Assembly: GCA_025997495.1 (NCBI GenBank)
Contig: BNUR01000166.1
Coordinates: 1-5,585 of the forward strand
Reading direction: 5' to 3'
DNA from: Spirochaetia bacterium
GTDB taxonomy: Bacteria; Spirochaetota; Spirochaetia; Treponematales; Breznakiellaceae
DNA length: 5,585 bases
Shown here: positions 1-5,585 of the stretch, in pieces
Numbering within the stretch: the stretch's first letter is position 1
Layout of the letters: every line of letters starts with the position of its first letter
Notes under the pieces: model-generated
Database searches by the model: none
What the model was told of the DNA's origin: nothing
What the model saw: the letters and a program-made list of their open reading frames with translations, nothing else
Translations under genes and position numbers: made by a program

Positions 1-163
1 GGGAAGAATTTTTAAGCACAAAGGACACGAAGGACAGGGCACGAAGGACACAAAGGAAAGAAAAAAGGTCCACACCCCCCTTTCTTCCCTTCCCTTCGTG
101 TTCCTTTGTGCCATTCCTTTGTGTCCTCTTTGTGCTAAATTCTTCTCTTATGCGTTTATCCTG
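1..163. repeat. Palindromic intergenic repeat, copy 1 (cut by the left edge)
   Basis: This is an imperfect long hairpin. The left arm (about 5-58) carries 9-base units of the type CACRAAGGA at 17-25, 26-34, 40-48 and 49-57. The right arm (about 84-149) carries the complementary CCTTYGTG units. The loop holds an A/G-rich run and then six C (75-80). The right end (139-149) reads attcttctctt and is mirrored by gggaagaat at bases 1-9, so terminal inverted repeats are likely and the left one may be cut by the window. Bases 128-163 are the exact reverse complement of 5361-5396, which makes this one of two related copies. It contains no open frame of its own. It resembles a non-autonomous MITE-like or REP-like element; no transposase is present to decide which. 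Confidence 0.85.
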
Positions 164-218
164 AAGCAGCCCTGCAAATACTGGAAAAATTCCCCCCAAT
201 ATGCCATACTACCCCGGC

Positions 219-223
219 GGAGG
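219..223 (+). promoter_or_regulatory. Ribosome binding site of ileS
   Basis: GGAGG at 219-223 lies 5 bases before the GTG at 229. It decides for this GTG start. No convincing promoter is visible in the 65 bases between the repeat and the gene. Confidence 0.75.
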
Positions 224-228
224 AAAAA

Positions 229-3200
229 GTGTATCAACCGGTCGATCCAAAGGTAAGCTTTCCCAAACTGGAAGAAGAAGTCCTGGCCTTTTGGGAGAAA
301 AACGATATTTTCAGGAAATCCATATCCCAGCGGGAGGGTGCGGAGGAGTTTGTCTTCTACGACGGTCCCCCCTTTGCCACGGGTCTGCCCCATTTCGGCC
401 ATTTTGTGCCCAGCACCATCAAGGACATTATCCCCCGGTACCAGGCCATGAAGGGAAAGAAGGTGGAGCGCCGCTTCGGCTGGGACTGCCACGGGCTGCC
501 GGTGGAAAACCTCATCGAAAAAGAGCTGGGCCTCAACTCAAAGACGGACATCGAAAAGTATGGGGTGGCGGAGTTTAACGAAGCCTGCCGGGCATCGGTG
601 CTGCGCTACGTCAATGAGTGGCGGCAGGTGATCACCCGTCTGGGCCGCTGGGTGGATTTTGACAACGACTACAAGACCATGGACCCGGACTATATGGAAA
701 CCATCTGGTGGGTGATGAAAACCCTTTGGGACAAGGGCCTCCTCTATGAAGGCCACTACATCCTGCCCTACTGCCCCCGCTGTGCCACGGTGCTTTCCAA
801 CCACGAACTCAACCTGGGGGGCTATAAGGATGTCCACGACCCGGCGATCACCATCCGCTTTAAGGTGACGGGCGTTGTTCCCGGCAGCCGCGCCGCAGAA
901 ACGGTGCCTGGCACCGATTCAACCTACCTCCTTGCCTGGACCACCACCCCCTGGACCCTGCCATCAAACCTTGCCCTGACCCTTGGCCCGGACATCGACT
1001 ACGTGCTGGTTACGGACCTACGGTCCGAGCTTCCCGCCCGGTACATTCTGGCGGAGGCACGGCTTGCGGCCTACTACAAGGATCCTGCCGATTACACAAT
1101 CCTCTGGAAGATGAAGGGCGCAGACCTTATCGGCATACAATACGAACCGCTGTTTCCCTACTTCAAGGATGCGGCGGCTTCCTTCCGCACCTACCCCGGG
1201 GACTTTGTTTCCACATCCGACGGTACCGGCATTGTCCACACCGCACCGGGCTTTGGCGAGGACGACGCCCGGGTACTCAAGGGCACCGGCGTCCCGGTGG
1301 TTTGCCCTATCGACGCGGAGTGCAGGTTTACTGCGGAAGTTCCCGACTACCAGGGCCTCTTTGTGAAGGATGCCGACAAGCCCATCCTGGATCGGCTCAA
1401 GGCGGAGGGGAAGCTGGTGAAGCGGGATCAGATACTGCACGCCTACCCGCATTGCTGGCGCTGCGGCCATCCGCTTATCTACCGGGCGGTGGGTTCCTGG
1501 TTTGTCAATGTGGAGAAGATTAAGCAGGATATGCTGGAGGCTAACAATCAGATTTACTGGGTGCCGGAGCATATCAAGGCGGGCCGCTTTGGGAAGTGGC
1601 TGGAGGGGGCACGGGACTGGGCCATCAGCCGGAACCGCTATTGGGGGAACCCCCTGCCCATCTGGAAGTGCCCGGACTGCGGCAAGACTATTTGTGTGGG
1701 GAGCCGTGCGGAACTCAAGGAACTTTCCGGCGTGGAAGCCACAGACCTGCACAAACACTTTGTTGATAAGATTACTATTCCCTGTTCGTGTGGGGGAACC
1801 ATGCACAGGATTCCTGAAGTGCTGGACTGTTGGTTTGAATCCGGCGCAATGCCCTACGGACAGAATCACTATCCCTACGAGAACAAGGAATTTTTCGACA
1901 GCCATTTTCCCGCGGACTTTATCAACGAAGGCCTTGACCAGACCCGGGGCTGGTTTTACACCCTCACCATCCTTGCGGCGGCGCTTTTCAAAAAGCCGGC
2001 TTTCAAGAATTGTGTGGTCTCAGGATTAGTGTTGGCATCGGACGGCAAGAAGATGAGCAAGAGCCTCAAAAACTATACCGACCCCATGGAGGTGGTGAAC
2101 AGCTTCGGCGCGGACGCCCTGCGGCTTTTCCTGATCCACTCAAGCGTTGTGAAGGCAGACGACCTCCGCTACAGTGATGAAGGCGTCCGGGATGTGATGA
2201 AGAGCATCCTTATCCCCCTATGGAACGCCTACAGTTTTTATGTGACCTACGCCAACATCGACAAGGCCAGTCCCTCCGGCGCGCCGGATAATCCCGCCAA
2301 CCCCCTGGACAAGTGGATACTTTCCGCGGCGGAATCCTTGGCGGAAAAAGTGGGGGCCGCCCTGGACGCCTACGATCTCACCCGGGCGGTAGACCCCATC
2401 CTGGAGTTCATCGACCAACTCAACAACTGGTATATCCGCCGTTCCCGCCGCCGCTTCTGGCGCAGTGAAAATGATACCGACAAGGCCGAAGCCTACGGCG
2501 CACTCTACGACGCCCTGAAAACACTCATCACTGTTGCCGCGCCCTTCATGCCCTTCACCACCGACGCTATCTGGCGGAACCTTCGCCTTGATAGTGAAAA
2601 AGAATCGGTACACCTCTGCGACTTCCCCGTACCCCGTGAGGCGCGGCGGGATAGGGAGCTTGAGTTTAAGATGGCTGCGGTTCAGCACGCGGTGAGTATG
2701 GGCCGTTCCCTTCGTTCCAAATACGACCTCAAGGTGCGCCAGCCCCTCAAAACCGTGGAACTGGTTACCCGGAACCTGGATGAAAAGAAGGTACTCCTGG
2801 AAATGGAGGGCATCATCCGGGAGGAACTGAATGTAAAGTCTGTTGTCTTCCGTGATAACGAGGAAGACCTGGTGGAGTACCAGGCCAAGGCCAACTTCCG
2901 CGTCCTCGGCAAAGAGCTGGGCAAGGATATGAAGGAAGCCGCCGCCCGCATTGAAACCCTGAGCCAGCCCGAGATCCAGGGCCTCTTGGAGGGCGCCACC
3001 CTATCCATCGAAGCGGCCGGCCGTTCCGTAGACATTACCGCGGAAAAGCTCGACATACGGCGCATTGAAAAGGCCAAGCTCCGGGTACTGAACGAAGGAA
3101 CCCTCACGGTAGGCCTGGACACGGAGGTCACCGAGGAACTTTCCCGTGAAGGTGATGTACGCGACCTTGTCCGGGGTGTACAGAACCTCAGAAAAGAGAC

Positions 3201-3402
3201 AGGCCTTGAAGTAACGGATCGCATTACCCTTAGGCTTTTTGGCAGCGACCGGCTCAAAGCCGCCTGGGAAGTGTTCGCCGACTATGTAGCCGCAGAAACC
3301 CTGGCGACATCGGTGGAGTGGATCCAGGCCGATGGTCAGACCCCTGTTGACGCCGGGGAAGAACAGTGGCTGGTCAGCCTACATAAAAGTGATAAGGCAT
3401 GA
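229..3402 (+). CDS. ileS: Isoleucine--tRNA ligase (IleRS), type 2
   Basis: This cytoplasmic class Ia synthetase charges tRNA-Ile with isoleucine using ATP and edits mischarged valine. At 1057 residues it is complete and has the length of the long, eukaryote-like type 2 enzymes. In order it shows: the HIGH-type motif as HFGH at 55-58 in the Rossmann fold; CPRC at 182-185; the CP1 editing domain with WTTTPWTLPSN at 237-247 and GTGIVHTAPGFGEDD at 332-346; further Cys pairs at 409/412, 481/484 and 519/521, probably metal sites in the catalytic-domain insertions; KMSKS at 608-612; and an anticodon-binding helical domain from about 695 with NWYIRRSRRRFW at 733-744. The C-terminus lacks the Cys-rich zinc finger of type 1 enzymes and ends in the extended domain typical of type 2. 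The start is GTG with GGAGG 5 bases upstream. The stop overlaps the next gene by 4 bases (ATGA), which suggests translational coupling. No frameshift or missing catalytic motif is seen. Confidence 0.98.
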   Translation: MYQPVDPKVSFPKLEEEVLAFWEKNDIFRKSISQREGAEEFVFYDGPPFATGLPHFGHFVPSTIKDIIPRYQAMKGKKVERRFGWDCHGLPVENLIEKELGLNSKTDIEKYGVAEFNEACRASVLRYVNEWRQVITRLGRWVDFDNDYKTMDPDYMETIWWVMKTLWDKGLLYEGHYILPYCPRCATVLSNHELNLGGYKDVHDPAITIRFKVTGVVPGSRAAETVPGTDSTYLLAWTTTPWTLPSNLALTLGPDIDYVLVTDLRSELPARYILAEARLAAYYKDPADYTILWKMKGADLIGIQYEPLFPYFKDAAASFRTYPGDFVSTSDGTGIVHTAPGFGEDDARVLKGTGVPVVCPIDAECRFTAEVPDYQGLFVKDADKPILDRLKAEGKLVKRDQILHAYPHCWRCGHPLIYRAVGSWFVNVEKIKQDMLEANNQIYWVPEHIKAGRFGKWLEGARDWAISRNRYWGNPLPIWKCPDCGKTICVGSRAELKELSGVEATDLHKHFVDKITIPCSCGGTMHRIPEVLDCWFESGAMPYGQNHYPYENKEFFDSHFPADFINEGLDQTRGWFYTLTILAAALFKKPAFKNCVVSGLVLASDGKKMSKSLKNYTDPMEVVNSFGADALRLFLIHSSVVKADDLRYSDEGVRDVMKSILIPLWNAYSFYVTYANIDKASPSGAPDNPANPLDKWILSAAESLAEKVGAALDAYDLTRAVDPILEFIDQLNNWYIRRSRRRFWRSENDTDKAEAYGALYDALKTLITVAAPFMPFTTDAIWRNLRLDSEKESVHLCDFPVPREARRDRELEFKMAAVQHAVSMGRSLRSKYDLKVRQPLKTVELVTRNLDEKKVLLEMEGIIREELNVKSVVFRDNEEDLVEYQAKANFRVLGKELGKDMKEAAARIETLSQPEIQGLLEGATLSIEAAGRSVDITAEKLDIRRIEKAKLRVLNEGTLTVGLDTEVTEELSREGDVRDLVRGVQNLRKETGLEVTDRITLRLFGSDRLKAAWEVFADYVAAETLATSVEWIQADGQTPVDAGEEQWLVSLHKSDKA

Positions 3403-4508
3403 GAGGAGGTCACTTTAGGGCACGGGAGGAGAAGGGGTGTGCCCGGCGCTCATGCTGTTGGGGGAATCTGCTCCCGGAGCCCGGCCCCAGGGGGCCGCAG
3501 ACCTTTGGTCTGATTGGTCTCCGTACGCAGGGAGTCCCAAATGCATTCGACCGGTCACCCCCCTTCTCCTCCCGCTCCGTAGTATTGCCTGTTCTTTTCC
3601 TTTCAATCCTGGTGATGCTTGCTTCCTGTACATCTGTACCGAAAACGACTGTCCCGGTATCGCAGGGAGGAGTGTTCGATGCCCTGGCCCCCGGCGGGCA
3701 GGTGTATTTTTATGCCGAGGTTAAACGGGTTAAGCCCATCCTGACCCATGTCGTTCTGAAAAATATCAACATGAAGCAGACCCTGAGCCTCCTGGACAAG
3801 GTCGATTTCCTTTCCGGGGCTTTCTATCCCAGGGTGCCTTCGGTTCCAGGCGTCCCCCGGACTATGCTGCTCCATGCCTGGCGGCAAAAGGGAAAGATTC
3901 CCGGCGGCGGGTTTTTGGCCATGAGCCGTCAATGGAAAAAGACCCCTTCCCCGTCCGGCGCTAATTATTGGCATTCCTCCCGTTACGGCCTTTCGGTGTC
4001 CATACAAAACAAAGATGCCCTTGTCTCCGATGGGGATCCCTTTATTGATGGTTCGCCGGTGGAAGCGCCGGAAAATCTGGGGGAGCTTCGCCGGCAGGCC
4101 CTGGTAGTGGGGTGGCTGGAAAACGCCGGAGCTCCGATTAACAATTTCATTGCCGTCATGGGCTTACCTGTCCGTATCCCGGTGGAACAGATCCTGTTCG
4201 CGCTCTATGAAGTCCCAGGCCCGGAACCGGAAAGCGATACAATGTATGAAGTATTGCTGCGGGCAGAGGCTCAGAATGCCAACCAGGCTAAGAGTTTGGT
4301 GTCCATTCTGGCCCTTGTCCGCCGGGCATTGCAGGCTGAAGGGCTGCCGGAGGTTCCCGGTATGGCCCCCGAATTTCGGGAGATCATCCGACCGTTTCTG
4401 GTAAATCCCCCCGGCGTGGACGGTTCAGGTTTGCTTATCCGCACCGCCCCCATGACGGCTCCGGAACTCGCTTTACTTTTAAACCGTTTTACGGTATATT
4501 CTCCGTAA
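3399..4508 (+). CDS. Putative lipoprotein, possible TP0453-like protein; start uncertain
   Basis: The open frame has 369 codons. A hydrophobic stretch ends in the lipobox LASC, with Cys at residue 77, so the protein should be exported and lipid-anchored, leaving a mature chain of 293 residues. No enzymatic motif is recognised. The mature part is a mix of amphipathic segments with no further membrane helix. In T. pallidum, as I recall, ileS (TP0452) is followed by TP0453, an outer-membrane inner-leaflet lipoprotein, so position and size suggest an equivalent; this was not checked by alignment. The ATG at 3399 overlaps the ileS stop (ATGA) but gives an unusually long 76-residue pre-Cys region. 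That region is low in plausible protein features and overlaps an inverted repeat. The only other usable start in frame before the lipobox is TTG at 3585, which gives a short signal peptide without a basic residue and has no ribosome binding site. A strong AGGAGGT at 3404-3410 has no start codon at proper distance in this frame. The lipoprotein call is firm; the start is not. Confidence 0.8.
   Translation: MRGGHFRAREEKGCARRSCCWGNLLPEPGPRGPQTFGLIGLRTQGVPNAFDRSPPFSSRSVVLPVLFLSILVMLASCTSVPKTTVPVSQGGVFDALAPGGQVYFYAEVKRVKPILTHVVLKNINMKQTLSLLDKVDFLSGAFYPRVPSVPGVPRTMLLHAWRQKGKIPGGGFLAMSRQWKKTPSPSGANYWHSSRYGLSVSIQNKDALVSDGDPFIDGSPVEAPENLGELRRQALVVGWLENAGAPINNFIAVMGLPVRIPVEQILFALYEVPGPEPESDTMYEVLLRAEAQNANQAKSLVSILALVRRALQAEGLPEVPGMAPEFREIIRPFLVNPPGVDGSGLLIRTAPMTAPELALLLNRFTVYSP
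3423..3574. repeat. Long imperfect inverted repeat at the ileS-lipoprotein junction
   Basis: Bases 3423-3437 (cgggaggagaagggg) are the exact reverse complement of 3560-3574. Similarity continues inward with gaps (CCGG, ATGC, TTGGG, TGC and CGGAG shared on both arms), so the arms span roughly 55-60 bases each. The centre holds two further small hairpins: ggcccc/ggggcc with a 2-base loop at 3483-3496, and cagacc/ggtctg with a 3-base loop at 3498-3512. The composition is clearly more G/C-rich and more strand-biased than the surrounding genes. It is unrelated in sequence to the CACAAAGGA repeats at the window ends. It looks like a mobile or REP-like palindrome lodged at the 5' end of the lipoprotein gene; only one copy is in view, so membership of a family is inferred. 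Confidence 0.65.
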
Positions 4509-4522
4509 AAGGAAATACATAA

Positions 4523-4834
4523 ATGCCCACCTATGAATACGAATGTAAGAGTTGCGGTCATTCTTTTGATGCGTTTCAAAGCATGAAGGATGATCCTCTA
4601 AAGGTTTGCCCCCATTGCGGCAAGGATGTGCGCCGGGTAATCAACGGCGGAAGCGGTATCATATTTAAGGGCTCCGGTTTTTACGCAACCGATAATTCCA
4701 GGGCAAGCGGCGGTAAGGCTAACGATCAGGCCGCTGCCAAACCTGCCGGGGCCGAAGGCCAGCCTGCCTGTGCCGGTTGTGCCGCCGCCCAATCCGGCGC
4801 CTGCGCGAGTGTTGCCCAGGCAGCTAACCCCTAG
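4523..4834 (+). CDS. FmdB-family zinc-ribbon protein
   Basis: This is a 103-residue protein of the FmdB/CxxC-CxxC regulatory-type family. The N-terminus MPTYEYECKSCGHSF is characteristic. Cys 8, 11, 29 and 32 form one four-Cys zinc ribbon, followed by the usual RRVINGGSG and FKGSGFYATD segment (about residues 37-58). The rest is an Ala/Gly/Gln-rich low-complexity tail with three more Cys (83, 86 and 94). The family name comes from a proposed regulator of formamidase genes, but the role is not established for most members and nothing here fixes it. The start is ATG with AAAAGGAAA about 9 bases upstream. It begins 14 bases after the lipoprotein stop and is probably co-transcribed with ileS. Family assignment is secure; the function is unknown. 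Confidence 0.92.
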   Translation: MPTYEYECKSCGHSFDAFQSMKDDPLKVCPHCGKDVRRVINGGSGIIFKGSGFYATDNSRASGGKANDQAAAKPAGAEGQPACAGCAAAQSGACASVAQAANP

Positions 4835-4855
4835 CCCCGCGTATCCCTCCGCGTC

Positions 4856-5215
4856 ATGGCCGCCCGGTTTATTTGTCAGAATTGCGGCGCCCAGGTCAAC
4901 CGGAATTCGAAAACCTGTCCCCAATGCGGACGTCCCTTCGCCAATGTACTGTGCCCTGCCTGCGGTTTTGAAGGTGAGGAACGCTTCTTTTCCGCCGGCT
5001 GCCCTTCCTGCGGCTATACCTCAGGAGGCCCCGCCAAAGCCGCCGTGCCGAAACAAGGGACTTTCGACAGGAATCGTCCCGGAAAGGGCAAGGGGCCGGA
5101 GTCCGCCGGCCTGACCGGCCGCCCTCCACGGTTTGCCGCCGGTGAACTGCCGGCCTGGGCGTATGCCCTGGCGATTCTGGCCTTTGTGGGGGTACTGGCA
5201 CTGCTTCTCAAATAA
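4856..5215 (+). CDS. Small double zinc-ribbon protein with C-terminal membrane helix
   Basis: This is a 119-residue protein. Two zinc-ribbon motifs follow each other at the N-terminus: Cys 7/10 with 21/24, and Cys 33/36 with 49/52. A basic, Gly/Pro-rich linker (about 58-95) leads to one hydrophobic helix at about 101-118 that ends the protein, so it is probably tail-anchored with the zinc domains in the cytoplasm. I do not recognise a named family or a function. It starts 21 bases after the FmdB-like gene and lies in the same reading frame, separated only by that gene's TAG. No Shine-Dalgarno sequence precedes the ATG at 4856 (the spacer is C-rich) and no other start lies between it and the TAG, so translation may depend on coupling to the upstream gene. 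The regular CxxC spacing and the helix make a chance ORF unlikely. Confidence 0.85.
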   Translation: MAARFICQNCGAQVNRNSKTCPQCGRPFANVLCPACGFEGEERFFSAGCPSCGYTSGGPAKAAVPKQGTFDRNRPGKGKGPESAGLTGRPPRFAAGELPAWAYALAILAFVGVLALLLK

Positions 5216-5235
5216 AACATGCCAAAACTACAAAA

Positions 5236-5300
5236 GACCACACGGACAAAAGAAAAAGACAGGCAAAAAACCAGTCCGTCCTGTCCGTGTGGTCAGTGGT
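5236..5300 (+). terminator. Stem-loop after the operon; possible terminator or second small repeat
   Basis: gaccacacggaca at 5236-5248 pairs perfectly over 13 bases with 5282-5294, with a 33-base A-rich loop. An alternative inner pairing is gacagg at 5258-5263 with cctgtc at 5280-5285. It starts 21 bases after the last gene's stop, where a terminator is expected. However, it is followed by agtggttatttattcttt rather than a clean T run, and the loop is long for an intrinsic terminator. The right side consists of three 9-base units (5274-5282, 5283-5291 and 5292-5300), so it may be a repeat element that also ends transcription. Confidence 0.55.
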
Positions 5301-5360
5301 TATTTATTCTTTCGCCGGTAGACACAATTTAGTTCGTTTCTACCTATTAGACCTGCGGCG

Positions 5361-5495
5361 CAGGATAAACGCATAAGAGAAGAATTTAGCACAAAGGAGC
5401 ACGAAGGGAAGAGAAAAAGATCGCAAGCCCCCCTCTTCCTTCTCTTCCTTCACCTTTGTGTCCTTAGTGTCCTTTGTGGTTGATATTCTTCTCTT
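5361..5495. repeat. Palindromic intergenic repeat, copy 2 (inverted relative to copy 1)
   Basis: Bases 5361-5396 match the reverse complement of 128-163 exactly over 36 bases. The hairpin part (5375-5495) is bounded by perfect 11-base terminal inverted repeats, aagagaagaat at 5375-5385 and its complement at 5485-5495. Outside the left terminal repeat is a 14-base tail (5361-5374) that is also present in copy 1. The right arm has 9-base units at 5452-5460, 5461-5469 and 5470-5478 (xCCTTxGTG). The loop contains an A/G run and then six C at 5428-5433, as in copy 1. No transposase or other ORF lies inside it. Confidence 0.85.
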
Positions 5496-5499
5496 TTCT

Positions 5500-5585
5500 T
5501 CATTGGGCCGCTATGGGCGCATTCCCCCCGCACGCGGCGCACCGGTAAACCCTGCCCCCCGCCGTATCTTCCACCGCCATCCCCC
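5500..5585 (-). CDS. Possible 3' end of a converging gene with a CxxC motif (partial)
   Basis: On the - strand an open frame enters from the right edge and ends with TGA at 5502-5500. The last 26 residues run from Met (5580-5578) and include VYRCAACGGNAPIAAQ, with one CxxC pair that looks like half of a zinc ribbon. Whether the ATG at 5580 is the start or an internal Met cannot be seen. Composition fits coding sequence and the position just beyond a repeat fits a convergent gene end, but only 86 bases are visible and the other frames are also partly open, so this is a tentative call with no function assigned. Confidence 0.35.
   Translation of the reverse strand, partial: GMAVEDTAGGRVYRCAACGGNAPIAAQ

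Noticed and set aside
17..57. CRISPR-like array from the repeated CACAAAGGA/CACGAAGGA units
   Set aside because: Units are 9 bases with no spacers and both arms pair with each other, so this is a hairpin stem and not a CRISPR array.
182..210. Possible promoter for ileS: TGGAAA (182-187), 17-base gap, CATACT (205-210)
   Set aside because: Only 4 of 6 matches in each box, and the expected transcription start would fall almost on the ribosome binding site. Too weak to list as a feature.
164..228. T-box or other riboswitch leader for ileS
   Set aside because: Only 65 bases lie between the repeat and the start codon, with no T-box-like conserved sequence or terminator/antiterminator pair.
1018..1905. 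295-codon open frame on the - strand inside ileS
   Set aside because: It lies fully opposite the well-conserved editing and catalytic regions of IleRS, has no recognisable domain, and is explained by the codon composition of ileS.
2682..3257. 191-codon - strand open frame rich in Ser and Arg opposite the ileS C-terminus
   Set aside because: The biased composition is typical of the complement of a Glu/Leu-rich coding sequence, and the + strand frame is clearly IleRS.
3437..3724. 95-codon + strand frame starting at GTG 3437 behind a GGAGGAGAAGG sequence
   Set aside because: The purine-rich stretch is the arm of the inverted repeat, the frame has no family features, and it overlaps the lipobox region of the lipoprotein in another frame.
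4770..5114. 114-codon + strand frame across the two zinc-ribbon genes
   Set aside because: It is a Pro/Ala-rich out-of-frame reading of two genes that have clear CxxC motifs.

Overview
The window is a compact bacterial operon between two copies of a palindromic repeat. It starts inside repeat material (1-163). Four genes on the + strand follow: isoleucyl-tRNA synthetase (ileS, 229-3402), a lipoprotein (3399-4508), an FmdB-type zinc-ribbon protein (4523-4834) and a small double zinc-ribbon membrane protein (4856-5215). It ends with a hairpin (5236-5300), a second repeat copy in the opposite orientation (5361-5495) and what looks like the 3' end of a converging gene on the - strand (5500-5585).

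The likely source is a Treponema-like spirochaete, possibly one of the higher-GC termite-gut or environmental lineages. This is inference. It rests on the long, eukaryote-like (type 2) IleRS, on ileS lying directly upstream of a lipoprotein gene as I recall for TP0452-TP0453 of T. pallidum, and on the abundance of intergenic palindromes. No rRNA or other strong phylogenetic marker is present.

The four genes are tightly packed: a 4-base overlap, then gaps of 14 and 21 bases. They are probably one transcript, with ileS as the housekeeping gene. The lipoprotein would be exported and lipid-anchored. The two zinc-ribbon proteins have no assigned role. No T-box or other long leader lies upstream of ileS: only 65 bases separate the repeat from the start codon.

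The most interesting content is non-coding. (1) Inverted copies of a hairpin element share an exact 36-base end and flank the whole operon. Their stems are built from 9-base units, and their loops lie in the same orientation although their ends are inverted. (2) The hairpin after the last gene is also built on a 9-base period, with different units. (3) An unrelated inverted repeat of about 150 bases sits exactly at the start of the lipoprotein gene. It is open in the gene's frame and puts an odd 76-residue stretch before the lipobox cysteine, so the true start of that gene is uncertain. I did not find a recognisable defence system, CRISPR array, transposase or RNA gene.
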